Of a stretch of 64,000 nt of DNA, positions 10,297 to 19,355 are shown piece after piece. How positions within the stretch are numbered: the first letter of the stretch is position 1; each line of letters opens with the position of its first letter. This DNA is from Nocardia blacklockiae (GTDB lineage Bacteria; Actinomycetota; Actinomycetes; Mycobacteriales; Mycobacteriaceae), in NCBI RefSeq assembly GCF_015477355.1, contig NZ_JADLRJ010000002.1:744001-808000 (forward strand), given 5' to 3'. A program made the position numbers and the translations under genes. The notes beneath the pieces are model-generated. The model saw only the letters and a list, made by a program, of their open reading frames with translations. It made no database searches and was not told where the DNA came from.

Positions 10297-11505
10297 ATGG
10301 CGATCCCCTCCGACATCACCCTGCGAGCGGCGACCGAGGCGGACCTCCCCGCCGCGAACAACCTGCTCACGAATGCCTTCGGCGGTGCGCCGGACCCCGA
10401 GATGGAGCGGGCCTTCGCCGAGCAGAGCACCGCGCTCTTCCCGGTCGAGCGGCGGATCCTGGCGGTGGACGGCGACCGGATCGTCGGCCACACCGAGGAC
10501 ACCACCATGACGCTCACGGTGCCCGGCGAACGCACCGTCCAGGCGAACGGGGTCGCGGGCGTGGCGGTGGCGCCCACCCATCGGCGACGCGGCATCCTGC
10601 GCGCGATGTACACCGAGATGCACCGCCGCGCCGAGGCCGCCGGGCTGCCGCTGACCATCTTCACTGCCAGCGAGGGCACCATCTACGGCCGCTTCGGCTA
10701 CGGCCCGGCCGTGCTGGAGAACCGGGTGTCGATCGACCGCCGATTCGCCGAATTTCGGCCCACCACACCGGATCCCGGCGGCGTCGAGCTGATGCGCATG
10801 GACGCCGACGCGTCCCCGATCGTCACCCGCCTGTACGACCGCTGGCGGCGGCGCACACCCGGCGCGCAGGAACAGCCGGAGCCCGCCTGGCAGCTGAAGC
10901 TCGCCCGCTTCGGCGTCTCCAAGGGGCTGTTCGCACTCGTCCACGCGGACGGGTACGCGCTGTACCGGCACGAACGGTCCGAGTCGGGGCTGGTGGCCGA
11001 CGTACTCGAGGTGCGAACCCTCACCACCGAGGCGCACGCCGCGCTGTGGCGGGTGCTGCTCGGCCTCGACCTGGTCCGCACCGTGGAGACCACGCTCAGC
11101 GACGACGACCCGCTCCCCTACCTGCTCACGGACCCGCGCCTGGTGCGCACCACCGGGCGCTGGGACGGATTGTGGCTGCGGGTGATGGACGTCCCGGCCG
11201 CGCTGTCGGCCCGCGGGTACAGCGCCGATCTGGACCTCGTGCTCGGGGTGCACGACCCGTTCCGCGCGGCCGGCGGCACATTCGCCCTGCGCGTTCGCGA
11301 CGGTGTCGCCGAATGCGAGCCCAGCACCGCGGCGCCCGATGTGGAACTCGGCATCGACGTCCTCGGCAGCCTGTACCTCGGCGCCCACCGCGCCCGCATC
11401 TTTGCGGCGGCAAACCGCTTGCAGGCCAAGGATTCCGCGCACCTGCGCGCCTTCGACGCGGCGTTCGCGTCGGACCGCGCGCCGGTGCTCGGCTGGTTCT
11501 TCTGA
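10297..11505 (+). CDS. eis: Eis-like GNAT N-acetyltransferase
   Basis: This 402-residue acetyltransferase resembles mycobacterial Eis: two tandem GNAT folds plus a C-terminal sterol-carrier-like domain. The acetyl-CoA loop VAPTHRRRGILRAM is at about residues 91-104. The conserved tyrosine region reads TIYGRFGYGPA (Tyr130, Tyr135). The protein ends in ...VLGWFF; in Eis the C-terminal carboxylate of the terminal Phe acts as a catalytic base, and that end is preserved at the same length. Eis acetylates amines, including aminoglycosides and lysine side chains of proteins; the substrate here is not shown. The ATG at 10297 is followed directly by the GNAT start ITLRAATEADL. Confidence 0.87.
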   Translation: MAIPSDITLRAATEADLPAANNLLTNAFGGAPDPEMERAFAEQSTALFPVERRILAVDGDRIVGHTEDTTMTLTVPGERTVQANGVAGVAVAPTHRRRGILRAMYTEMHRRAEAAGLPLTIFTASEGTIYGRFGYGPAVLENRVSIDRRFAEFRPTTPDPGGVELMRMDADASPIVTRLYDRWRRRTPGAQEQPEPAWQLKLARFGVSKGLFALVHADGYALYRHERSESGLVADVLEVRTLTTEAHAALWRVLLGLDLVRTVETTLSDDDPLPYLLTDPRLVRTTGRWDGLWLRVMDVPAALSARGYSADLDLVLGVHDPFRAAGGTFALRVRDGVAECEPSTAAPDVELGIDVLGSLYLGAHRARIFAAANRLQAKDSAHLRAFDAAFASDRAPVLGWFF

Positions 11506-11596
11506 GCCCGGCGTTGCCGGTCCGCCCGAAAGCGCAGGGGGACGGTCGGTTTGCGCGCCGGTGGCCGGACGCGCTCCCGGCTGGCATGCTGGAGGC

Positions 11597-11995
11597 GTGA
11601 CCCTGATCCGGTTCGTCCTGAACGTGCTGTGGCTGGTCTTCGCCGGCTTCTGGATGGCCGTGGGCTACCTGCTGGCGGGCATCGTGTGCTGTCTGCTCAT
11701 CGTGACCATTCCGTTCGGCATCGCGTCGTTCCGCATCGCCGCCTATGTGCTGTGGCCGTTCGGTCGCGAGGTGGTGGCGCGGCCGGGCGCGGGGGTGCCG
11801 TCGCTGGTCGGCAATGTGATCTGGGTCGTCGTGGCGGGGTGGTGGCTGGCGCTGGGGCATCTGCTCACCAGCATTCCGCTGTTCGTGTCGATCATCGGGA
11901 TCCCGTTCGGGTGGGCCAACCTCAAACTCGTCCCGGTCTCGCTGATGCCGCTCGGGCGCGAGATCGTGCCCAGCGACGGGGCGTTCGGGCGCTGA
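11597..11995 (+). CDS. YccF-domain membrane protein
   Basis: This 132-residue integral membrane protein has two copies of the YccF motif: TIPFGIASFRIAAYVLWPFG (about 38-57) and GIPFGWANLKLVPVSLMPLG. About four hydrophobic segments are present. The family function is unknown. The GTG at 11597 follows GGAGG by one base and gives the conserved N-terminal LIRFVLNVLWLVFAGFWMA; GGAGG is closer than normal, but no better start exists. Confidence 0.85.
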   Translation: MTLIRFVLNVLWLVFAGFWMAVGYLLAGIVCCLLIVTIPFGIASFRIAAYVLWPFGREVVARPGAGVPSLVGNVIWVVVAGWWLALGHLLTSIPLFVSIIGIPFGWANLKLVPVSLMPLGREIVPSDGAFGR

Positions 11996-11998
11996 GCG

Positions 11999-12436
11999 CT
12001 ACTCCGATTCGCTCACAATCTGTTTCATGATGCCGACGGCGTCGTCGAGCACCTTCAACTGCTCGGGCGTCAGGCCGGAGAGCTGCTCGGTCATCCACGC
12101 CTCGCGGGCGTTGTTCTCGTCCTGGATCAGCGCGCGGCCGGCGTCCGAGAGCGAGACGATGATCTGGCGGCCGTCGGTGGGATGCGGGTTGCGTTCCACC
12201 AGTTGCAGTTCCGCCAGCGAGGCGATCACCCGCGTCATCGACGGCGGCTGCACCCTTTCCTTGGCGGCCAGCGCCCCGGGCGTCATGGCGCCTTCCCGAT
12301 TCAACGTCGCCAGTGCCGACAGCTGGGTCAGCGAAATCTGGGCGTCGGCGCGGCGACCCCGGAGATGTCGCGTCAGGCGCACGACCGTCAGCGAGAGTTC
12401 GGCCGCCAGCGCACGGATGTCGGAAGGCGTTGTCAC
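11999..12436 (-). CDS. MarR family transcriptional regulator
   Basis: This 145-residue winged-helix repressor has the recognition helix and wing QPPSMTRVIASLAELQLVERNPHPTDGRQIIVSL, consistent with the MarR family (DGR wing). It matches, from memory, the position of Rv0880 next to a DUF2530 gene. The GTG at 12436 fits the homologous N-terminus TTPSDIRALAAELS. The start is 50 bases from the divergent DUF2530 start, so the regulator likely controls that shared promoter and itself. The ligand is unknown. Confidence 0.87.
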   Translation of the reverse strand: MTTPSDIRALAAELSLTVVRLTRHLRGRRADAQISLTQLSALATLNREGAMTPGALAAKERVQPPSMTRVIASLAELQLVERNPHPTDGRQIIVSLSDAGRALIQDENNAREAWMTEQLSGLTPEQLKVLDDAVGIMKQIVSESE

Positions 12437-12486
12437 AGTGGCAAACGATACGGGACACACCACCGGTAGACGCCCGTTCACGCCGT

Positions 12487-12735
12487 ATGGTGGACGACGT
12501 GACCCAGAAAGTGCCGGAGATTCCGCCGCGCCTGACCGATCCACGCCCGGTTCTGGCGGTCGGAACCGTGCTGTGGGCGGTCGCGACCGTCCTGGTGTGG
12601 GTCACCGAAGACTGGGCCGACGCCCGGCCGATATGCCTGATGGGACTGGGTGTGGGGCTGCTCGGTTACACAATTTTCGTGATCCAGCGACGCGGTGCGC
12701 GGCGCGGCGACAAGGGTGCCCAGACAGGTCTGTAA
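12487..12735 (+). CDS. DUF2530 small membrane protein
   Basis: This 82-residue protein has two predicted membrane helices (PVLAVGTVLWAVATVLVWVT and ICLMGLGVGLLGYTIFVIQ) and a basic C-terminus (RRGARRGDKG). It matches the DUF2530 family found beside MarR genes in mycolic-acid bacteria. Function is unknown. ATG 12487 or GTG 12499 could start it. Near its end CAGAC-AG-GTCTG (12721-12732) makes a small dyad in front of the next regulator gene. Confidence 0.8.
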   Translation: MVDDVTQKVPEIPPRLTDPRPVLAVGTVLWAVATVLVWVTEDWADARPICLMGLGVGLLGYTIFVIQRRGARRGDKGAQTGL

Positions 12736-12828
12736 AGACATTCGTCCCACCCCTTGGTCATGCGTCCATGACAGACTTTAACGGCGCGCGAATTGACTGT
12801 TCGGCTCCTTCCCGCTTAACTGCGTTGA

Positions 12829-13455
12829 GTGTCCTCCCGATTGAGCGTCGAAGAACGTCGAGCCCACCTTATCGAGGCGGCCATCGGACTCGCCGAAAAA
12901 AAGGGTGTTGCTGGTGTGACCACACGCGATGTGGCTCAGGCAGCCGGAGTTTCGCTCGGTGTGGTGCATTACTGTTTCGAAAACAAGGACGCGCTGATGA
13001 CCGAGTTGGTCAAGGCGTTGTCGATGGAATTACGCGATTCCGTGGAGACCAACGAAACGGTCTGGCAGGACGTCGGAAGTGGAAAAGAATCGCTTCAAAG
13101 TTTGGTACGCGCGAGTCTGGAACTTCTGTGGTTGAACATCGAAGCCACCCCGGAACGCCAGTTGCTGACCTACGAAACGACCACTTACGCGCTGCGGGAA
13201 AGCGAACAGACGCCGGCGAAACTCGCGATCGCGCGCGAGCAGTACACGTTCAACGATTCCACCGTCGGCGATGTTCTCGAACACGCCCGTGACGCAACCG
13301 GGACGCAGTGGCGTGTCCCGGTGCAGACCCTGAGCCGCTTCACGCTCTCGGTCATCGACGGCATCGTGCTGCGCTGGCTGGTCGACAACGACAGCGCCGC
13401 CGTGCGCGGGCAGCTGGACGTGCTGGCGGAGATGGTCGCGAGTTACGCGGCCTGA
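12829..13455 (+). CDS. TetR family transcriptional regulator
   Basis: This 208-residue TetR-type repressor has the HTH GVTTRDVAQAAGVSLGVVHYCFENKDALMTELV (about 27-59). The C-terminal domain resembles the BetI/TetR_C_6 type (VIDGIVLRWLVDNDSAAVRGQLDVLAEMVA). The GTG at 12829 gives SSRLSVEERRAHLIEAA; a TTG at 12841 is an alternative. The first 350 bases are clearly lower in GC and richer in A-ending codons than the neighbours (AAAAAAGGGTGTTGCTGG), which may indicate a more recent acquisition. The target gene is unknown; downstream is the convergent GHKL ATPase. Confidence 0.85.
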   Translation: MSSRLSVEERRAHLIEAAIGLAEKKGVAGVTTRDVAQAAGVSLGVVHYCFENKDALMTELVKALSMELRDSVETNETVWQDVGSGKESLQSLVRASLELLWLNIEATPERQLLTYETTTYALRESEQTPAKLAIAREQYTFNDSTVGDVLEHARDATGTQWRVPVQTLSRFTLSVIDGIVLRWLVDNDSAAVRGQLDVLAEMVASYAA

Positions 13456-13510
13456 GTGTGTCGCCGTGCGGGGTGTGCGGCCGGAAAACAAGCCGCGCAC
13501 GGCTTTTCGG

Positions 13511-16333
13511 CTATCGAGGCGGCCGCTGCACGTGGGTGACGTCGTCCGCACGCCACCAGGGCACCGCGACGGTGGCTTCGCAGGCGCCGGTCAACCGGAC
13601 CCGGAGCCGGTCGTGCAGCACGAGCGGCCCGGCCGGCGTCGGCAGACCGAACTGCAGCCGCAGGACCACGCCGAGCGGTTCGTCCGCCCAACTGCTCACC
13701 ACACCGTCACCCAGCACCTCGGCGGACACCGCCTCGGAGACCAGCGGCAGGTCGAGCAGGGTGGCCAGCGCCGGGGCGGTCTCGATGTCGCCGGCGACCA
13801 ACCGGTCCGGCGGCACGGCCAGGCCGTACCAGGGTTCGTCCAGCACCAGCGCGTCGGCCGGATCGATCACCGCGCCCGACAGCGCCCGAACCCGTTCGGG
13901 CAGGCCGAGTTCGTCGAGATCCAGCCGGTCCACCACCGCGGCGAGCCGCCGATGCACCTGCGAGATCGCCTCGGGCGCGGGCGTTTTCGCGGGATCGGCG
14001 AGCGCGTCGAGCAGGGCCGTGGCCAATTCCGTTGTGATGGTGCGCGAATCGGCCAGCACGCCGCGCAAGGCGTCGATGTCGGCGGGCGCGAAACCGGCCA
14101 GTTCCGGTAGCAGAGCGGCGAATATGGGATCGTCGGGTGCGCGGAACAGGCCGAGCGGGCGGCCCTCGACACGCGCGTGCCGCCGCAGCCACCACGCGGT
14201 GTAACCGTCGCGGTCGGCGAGCAGGCGGCGGGTCGCGGGCTCGGACAGCAACAGCCGCAACGCATCCGGCCAGCGCGCCTCGTCGACCAGGTCGAGATCG
14301 CGCACGGCGGCCAGCTCCGGAGGGTCCTCAACGAGGCCGTCCCACCAGGCTTCCTCGTCGTCGAGCTGGTGGTCCGGGCCGGTCGGGTCGCTCTCGGAGA
14401 CGACCGTGAAGCCCCAGCCGACGCCGACGGCACGCAGCGTCGCCGCGCCGTGGCGCTCGGCGAACGCGGAATCGACCGTGCCGAACGGCGAGTCGGGCAC
14501 CAGCACGGCGGCCAGCGGGGCGCCGGGGAGCAGCAGTTCGTCGGCGGGCAGCGCCGCGCCGGTGTCGTCGGGCAGTTCGAGCAGACCGAGCCAGGACGGC
14601 AGCGCGGCGGGATCGGCGGACGAGGTCAGTTGCGCGGCGAGGCCCAGCACGGCGTCGACGGTGTCGGGGTCGCCCGGCTCGTGCTCGAGTTCCGCGCGCA
14701 GGGCCGGGTCGTCGAGCAGGTCACCGGCGGTCACCAGGCGGGCGCCGAGCCGGCCCAGCAGCTCGTGCGCGGCCTCCGGATGTACCAGGCGGGCCCAGCG
14801 CACCGGGATCGGCACCGCGAGCCGGTCGTCCAGCACCACCGTGCGCGGGCCGGTGACCAGGCGGCCGTCGGCCAGCGGCACGGCCAGCGCGCCGAGTTCC
14901 TCGACGGCCAGCGGGTCGCTGACGAACGGTTCCACGGCGTCGTACAGCGAATACCACCACTGCGGCGGGCGTTCCAGGCCGATCGACAGTTCGGCGATGC
15001 GGGCCAGGCCGATGCGGTGCACGTCGAGCGCGGCCAGCGCGTCGGACAAAGTGCCGCCCGACAGCTCCGGAACGACCAGCGACCCTACGACATCCGCCAG
15101 CAGTTCGGCCAATTCGGCGGTGACGCCGGGGAATACGCTCGCGCGCTGCGGCGCGGCCGTGGAGCGGCCGTCCTGTTCGACCACCGGAAGCCACGACGCG
15201 GATCGCAGTTCGGCGAGCAGGGCCTCGCGCAGCCCCGCGTCGGTCTCGCTGCGGGCGAAGCCGGGCGTCGGCACCAGTACGAGCCGGTCGCGGGGCGGCA
15301 GTGCGCGCGCGAAATCGGCGTAACCGGCGGCCAATTCGGCGATCCGCGCGCCGGGGAGCAGGCGGCGGCGGTCCGGCTGCATCGCGATGTCGGCGATGAG
15401 CAGGGCGGGGACGGACAGTTCCTCGTCGGATCGGGTCGGCGCGCGCAGCACGTCCGGTGCGACCGGTCGGGGGCGGCCCGCGTGCACGGGGAGCAGCCAG
15501 CGCGCGCGGCCGGTGGCGTACTGCCACCAGGTGTGCTGGTCGTCCGGGCCGGTGATGCGCAGTTCCTGTAGGCCGTCGCCGAGATCGGTGAGGGCAGCGG
15601 CGAATTCGTCAGGGCCGATGCGAATGTCGCGCAGGGCGGGCAGTTCCAGCAGCAGGTCGGTGGCCTCGGCGCGCATCGACGCCAGCAGGGCCTCGGCGTC
15701 GACGTCGGCGCGCAGGCGGAGCACGACCTCGCTGTCGAAACCGGCGGCGGGTGCGGCCGCGGCGGGCCAGGCCAGGCGCAGGACGGGCGGGCGGAAATCG
15801 GTGCCGTCGTCCGGGAGGCGAATGTCGTGGTGGCGCAGTTCGTTCCGCGTCTCGGCCAGGGAGAATCGCAATGAGCCGGTGGTGGAACGGAATTCGATCT
15901 CGTCGCCCGCAGCGAGCACGGCGGTGAAGCCTACCCCGAATCGACCCACGGTCGACCCCGCGCCCGGCTTCGCCGACACTCGCAGCGCGGTCAACGCGTG
16001 GACACCCGAAATATCCAGCGGTACACCGGTATTCGCGATATGCAGCTCGGTGTCCTCCAGCCACACCGCGAGGCGACCAGGGACCGCCGCCTTGGCCGCC
16101 GCGTCGGCGGCGTTCTGCGCCAGCTCGGTCAGCAGCCGGTCCCGATAACCGGCCCGCACCAGATCGGCCTCGGTGGCGGCGTCCTCACGCAGCCGCGTCG
16201 GCGAATCCCGCCACGCGGCAAGCACACCCGCCCGCAGCGCCGCCGTCCCGAACGGATCCGCCCCCTCCGCGCTCAGCGCTCCTCCGCTCCCTCGGCATCC
16301 CCGTGCTCCACCCGCACCGCCGACACACCCCAC
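13511..16333 (-). CDS. GHKL ATPase, sacsin N-terminal-like (Hsp90-like) protein
   Basis: This protein of up to 940 residues has an N-terminal Hsp90/sacsin-type ATP-binding fold. The N-box Asn is in LLTELAQNAADAAAKAA, followed by LHIANTGVPLDISGVHAL and the glycine lid GRFGVGFTAVLAAGDEIEF. The rest (about 300-940) is acidic and Leu/Ala-rich with no recognised domain. The start is uncertain: ATG 16333 overlaps the DUF3027 stop by 61 bases. The segment that looks conserved begins at DPFGTAALRAGVLAAWRDSP, so a CTG at 16276 within the overlap or a GTG at 16225 are alternatives. The overlap implies translation coupled to DUF3027. Members are annotated as chaperone-like; the substrate is unknown. Confidence 0.78.
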   Translation of the reverse strand: MGCVGGAGGARGCRGSGGALSAEGADPFGTAALRAGVLAAWRDSPTRLREDAATEADLVRAGYRDRLLTELAQNAADAAAKAAVPGRLAVWLEDTELHIANTGVPLDISGVHALTALRVSAKPGAGSTVGRFGVGFTAVLAAGDEIEFRSTTGSLRFSLAETRNELRHHDIRLPDDGTDFRPPVLRLAWPAAAAPAAGFDSEVVLRLRADVDAEALLASMRAEATDLLLELPALRDIRIGPDEFAAALTDLGDGLQELRITGPDDQHTWWQYATGRARWLLPVHAGRPRPVAPDVLRAPTRSDEELSVPALLIADIAMQPDRRRLLPGARIAELAAGYADFARALPPRDRLVLVPTPGFARSETDAGLREALLAELRSASWLPVVEQDGRSTAAPQRASVFPGVTAELAELLADVVGSLVVPELSGGTLSDALAALDVHRIGLARIAELSIGLERPPQWWYSLYDAVEPFVSDPLAVEELGALAVPLADGRLVTGPRTVVLDDRLAVPIPVRWARLVHPEAAHELLGRLGARLVTAGDLLDDPALRAELEHEPGDPDTVDAVLGLAAQLTSSADPAALPSWLGLLELPDDTGAALPADELLLPGAPLAAVLVPDSPFGTVDSAFAERHGAATLRAVGVGWGFTVVSESDPTGPDHQLDDEEAWWDGLVEDPPELAAVRDLDLVDEARWPDALRLLLSEPATRRLLADRDGYTAWWLRRHARVEGRPLGLFRAPDDPIFAALLPELAGFAPADIDALRGVLADSRTITTELATALLDALADPAKTPAPEAISQVHRRLAAVVDRLDLDELGLPERVRALSGAVIDPADALVLDEPWYGLAVPPDRLVAGDIETAPALATLLDLPLVSEAVSAEVLGDGVVSSWADEPLGVVLRLQFGLPTPAGPLVLHDRLRVRLTGACEATVAVPWWRADDVTHVQRPPR

Positions 16334-18528
16334 CCCTCGCTGTACCGAGTCCCCTCCCCAGCACTTCCGTCCTCGGAGTCCGGCGCAGGCGCATTCACCG
16401 CCACCGCATCCGCAACCTCCACCCGCACATCCCCGCCGGCCTCCGAGGCCGTCGTGACCTGTGCTGCCTCAGCCGCATTCGATGCCGCGTCTTCGGCTGC
16501 CGAATCCGGTGTATCTGCGTCCGTGGCGGGTACCGACTGCGTCCCGCCTGTCATGGGCTCTTCGGCGGCGGCAGCGGTGTCCGGCCCCGGGGCGCTCGCC
16601 TCCGCTGCCGCAACAGGTGTAACCGCTACGCCCGCAGCGTTTTCGGCGCGCACGGCATCGTCCACGGCATCCGTGTTCGCGATCGCCGCGTCGGGCTCCG
16701 CGTTGGCGACCGCTACCTCGCTGGTGTCCTGCGGCTGCCCAGCAGGATCACTGTCCTGCGAATGCTCTGCGCCCGAGGCCGCGTAGGTGGGAGTCGCGGT
16801 GTCCTCGTCGGGGGACGGTTCGGTGGAACCCGCAGGAGCAGAGGAGGTTTCATCGGTGGTGGCCGTGTCGTTCGCCGACTCCGCAGGCTCGGCAGGAACC
16901 GTGGAGGCAGTGTCGGAGACGGGCGCGGCAGCCGTGGATTCACTGTCGAAAGCCGACTGCTCCGTCGTCACCGCAGGGCTCGCGTCCGCCGCCGCATCGG
17001 CCGGATAGACCGAAGGCGAGGCACTCGAAACATCCTGCCGCGCACTGGTTTCCACCGGCGAGGCACCGGAAACCGCATCGGGGTCGATAGCCGACTCGTC
17101 GCCGCCCGCCGAATCAGCGGCGAGCGCAGCCGTATCCTCCGCAGCCTCGCCGGTCCCCGATGCCGACTCGGCGGCAGTATCCGACCCGCCTGTGGATTCC
17201 CCGCCAGCATCCTGAGCTTCGCCGTCCGAATCCACCGCAGCATTCTCCGAGTCACTCACGGAGACAGCCGCAGCACTTCCAGACTCACCAGCCGTATCGG
17301 CCGCAGCGCTCAACGACTCACGAGCGGAGACGTCCGCAGCACTCTCCAACTCGTGAGTGGAGTCGGCCGCTGTGCTCGACGACTCACGAGCGGAGTCGGC
17401 CGCAGCATTCTCCGACTCACCAGCGGAGACGTCCGCCGCGTTCTCCGACTCGCCCTCGGAGACGACCGCAGCACTCTGCGATTCGCCAGCGGAACCGCCC
17501 GCAGCGCTCGTCAACTCGCCAGCCGAGTCGGCCGCAGCGGCCTCCTGCTTGCCAGCCGAGTCGGCCGCTGCACTCTCCGGCTCACCGCGCGGGTCGGCCA
17601 CAGGGCTCTCAGATTCGGCGACGGCACTCGGCGGTTCGGCGGAGGGCGTGGGGTCCGCCGCCGACACGCCCGGCGAGGCGGTGTTTTCCTCCGATGCGCC
17701 GGAGTCCGTGTCGGGGGTCTCGCCCGGCGCTAGCGCCGATTCGCTGTCGGGCGTGTCCTGCCCGCTGGACGAGCCGCGCAGGGCCTCGGGCGGGATGATT
17801 TCGATGGCGGCGTCGTCGTAGGCCTCGTAGAGGGGGGAGCCGCCGCCGGTGGGGACGACGGTGTCGGAGTGGGCGCCGCAGCCGTATTCGGTGTGGACTA
17901 CGCGGCCGTCGGCGCCCATCGCGTTGCCACAGACGCCGAAGGCGGCGCGCAGGGCGCCGGCCAGCGGGACGAAGAAGCCGCAGACGCCGCAGGTGGAGGG
18001 GGCGGCGCGGGCCATGTCGGTGTCGGGGCCGTATTCGGAGTACCAGCGCTCGGCGGCCTCCTCGCGGCCCTCGCGGCTGAGCACCTGGCTGCGGCCCAGG
18101 CCGATCTCCTCGGCCACCTCGTCGACCACCGGGTCGCCCGTCGCCATATAGCCGGGGACCAGGCGCGGATCGTCGGGCCGCGGCGCGAGCAGGTCGCCCG
18201 GGGCCAGGTCGCCGGGGCGGACCCGCTGGTCCCAGGGCACGAACTCGGGCGCGACCAGCGCGTCCGGACCGGGCAACAGGGCGGACTCGCTCACCGTCGC
18301 ACGGTCGGCGTCCGGCGGCGCCGCCACCACGACGGCCCACTGCCAGCCTCGATAGCCGGGCAGGGTGGCCGCGAAGTGGTGCGTCGCCGCGCAATCGTCC
18401 TCCGCCGTCACGCCCAGATGCTCGCCGACACCGGTCGGCTGCAACTCCGCAAGCGCACGGCGGGCCAGGTCGACCGCCTCCGCGAGGATCGGTCGCACAC
18501 CGGACTCCGAAACAGAAACTGCGCTCAC
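16273..18528 (-). CDS. DUF3027 protein with long repetitive tail
   Basis: This 751-residue protein starts with about 260 residues matching the actinobacterial DUF3027 family. They include two Cys pairs that look like a zinc-binding site: APSTCGVCGFFVPL and AFGVCGNAMGADGRVVHTEYGCGAHS. About 490 residues of Ala/Ser/Glu/Asp-rich low-complexity sequence follow. Part of it is a regular 11-residue repeat (see separate entry). Related mycobacterial proteins, as I recall them, are near 260-300 residues, so the tail is an expansion. The GTG at 18528 is only 17 bases from the divergent glutaminyl cyclase start. Function is unknown. Confidence 0.83.
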   Translation of the reverse strand: MSAVSVSESGVRPILAEAVDLARRALAELQPTGVGEHLGVTAEDDCAATHHFAATLPGYRGWQWAVVVAAPPDADRATVSESALLPGPDALVAPEFVPWDQRVRPGDLAPGDLLAPRPDDPRLVPGYMATGDPVVDEVAEEIGLGRSQVLSREGREEAAERWYSEYGPDTDMARAAPSTCGVCGFFVPLAGALRAAFGVCGNAMGADGRVVHTEYGCGAHSDTVVPTGGGSPLYEAYDDAAIEIIPPEALRGSSSGQDTPDSESALAPGETPDTDSGASEENTASPGVSAADPTPSAEPPSAVAESESPVADPRGEPESAAADSAGKQEAAAADSAGELTSAAGGSAGESQSAAVVSEGESENAADVSAGESENAAADSARESSSTAADSTHELESAADVSARESLSAAADTAGESGSAAAVSVSDSENAAVDSDGEAQDAGGESTGGSDTAAESASGTGEAAEDTAALAADSAGGDESAIDPDAVSGASPVETSARQDVSSASPSVYPADAAADASPAVTTEQSAFDSESTAAAPVSDTASTVPAEPAESANDTATTDETSSAPAGSTEPSPDEDTATPTYAASGAEHSQDSDPAGQPQDTSEVAVANAEPDAAIANTDAVDDAVRAENAAGVAVTPVAAAEASAPGPDTAAAAEEPMTGGTQSVPATDADTPDSAAEDAASNAAEAAQVTTASEAGGDVRVEVADAVAVNAPAPDSEDGSAGEGTRYSEGWGVSAVRVEHGDAEGAEER
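17160..17595 (-). repeat. 33-bp (11-residue) tandem repeat inside the DUF3027 tail
   Basis: Read on the minus strand this part encodes about thirteen in-register 11-mers of the type SAGESENAADV, SAGESENAAAD, SARESSSTAAD, STHELESAADV and SARESLSAAAD. Spacing stays exactly 11 residues. Ser opens most units, Glu is at position 4 and Ala pairs sit near positions 8-9. The repeat is degenerate at DNA level. An Ala-rich 11-residue period suggests a hendecad helix, somewhat like LEA-type repeats; that is inference. Confidence 0.8.
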
Positions 18529-18545
18529 GCCCTACATTTTGCCGT

Positions 18546-19322
18546 ATGAAGCGCAAACGCCGTGCGTGGGCCGCGACCGGACCGATCTTGCTGGCCGCGA
18601 TGGCCCCCGGAGCCGTCGCCTGTGCGGCTCCCGACAGTGCTCAGCGGCTACGCGTCGAGGTGGTGGCGACCCACCCGCACGATCGCGCCGCCTTCACCGA
18701 GGGCCTGGAGCGAGTCGGCGACGTGCTCTACGAGAGCACCGGTCTCGCGGGCCGTTCCGACGTGCGCGCCACCGACGCCGCGGGCCGCACGGTCACCGCC
18801 ACACTCCCCGCGGAGTACTTCGGCGAGGGCGTCACCAAGGCGGGCGCGACTGTGTGGCAACTCACTTGGAAGAACGAGACCGCCTTCGCCCGCGACCCCG
18901 ACACCCTCGCCGAACGCGGGCGCGTCCACTACGACGGCGAGGGCTGGGGCCTGTGCACCCGCGGCGACCGCCTCGTCATGAGCAACGGCACCGGCACCCT
19001 CACCTTCCGCGACCCTGTCACCTTCGCACCGACCGGCTCGATCCGGCTCACCAGCCACCAGAAGGCCCGGCTCAACGAGTTGGATTGCGCCGCAGACGGT
19101 TCGGTGTACGCGAATGTGTGGCCGACCGATCACATCCTGCACATCGATCCGGACACCGGCACGGTGCTGGACGACATCGACGCGGGCGGACTGCTGTCCG
19201 CCGCCGACCGCGCCGGCACCGATGTACTCAACGGCATCGCCCAGGTGCCGGGCACCGACCACTTCCTCGTGACCGGAAAATACTGGCCGGTCCTGTTCGA
19301 GGTCCGCTTCGTCCCGGCGTGA
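18546..19322 (+). CDS. Glutaminyl-peptide cyclotransferase (plant-type)
   Basis: This exported protein of 258 residues belongs to the five-bladed beta-propeller glutamine cyclotransferase family, which converts N-terminal Gln to pyroglutamate. Family signatures: HPHDRAAFTEGLERVGDVLYESTGLAGRSDVR, YFGEGVTKAGATVWQLTWKNE, DGEGWGLCTRGDRLVMSNGT, LNELDCAADGSVYANVWPTDHI and the closing DVLNGIAQVPGTDHFLVTGKYWP. The signal sequence LLAAMAPGAVACAAP has a Cys that could be a weak lipobox. A TACATT eight bases before the ATG suggests a leaderless transcript. The promoter must lie within the 5' end of the divergent DUF3027 gene. Confidence 0.9.
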   Translation: MKRKRRAWAATGPILLAAMAPGAVACAAPDSAQRLRVEVVATHPHDRAAFTEGLERVGDVLYESTGLAGRSDVRATDAAGRTVTATLPAEYFGEGVTKAGATVWQLTWKNETAFARDPDTLAERGRVHYDGEGWGLCTRGDRLVMSNGTGTLTFRDPVTFAPTGSIRLTSHQKARLNELDCAADGSVYANVWPTDHILHIDPDTGTVLDDIDAGGLLSAADRAGTDVLNGIAQVPGTDHFLVTGKYWPVLFEVRFVPA

Positions 19323-19355
19323 ACGGCCCGCGGGCGCGCCCCATAGACTCGATGT

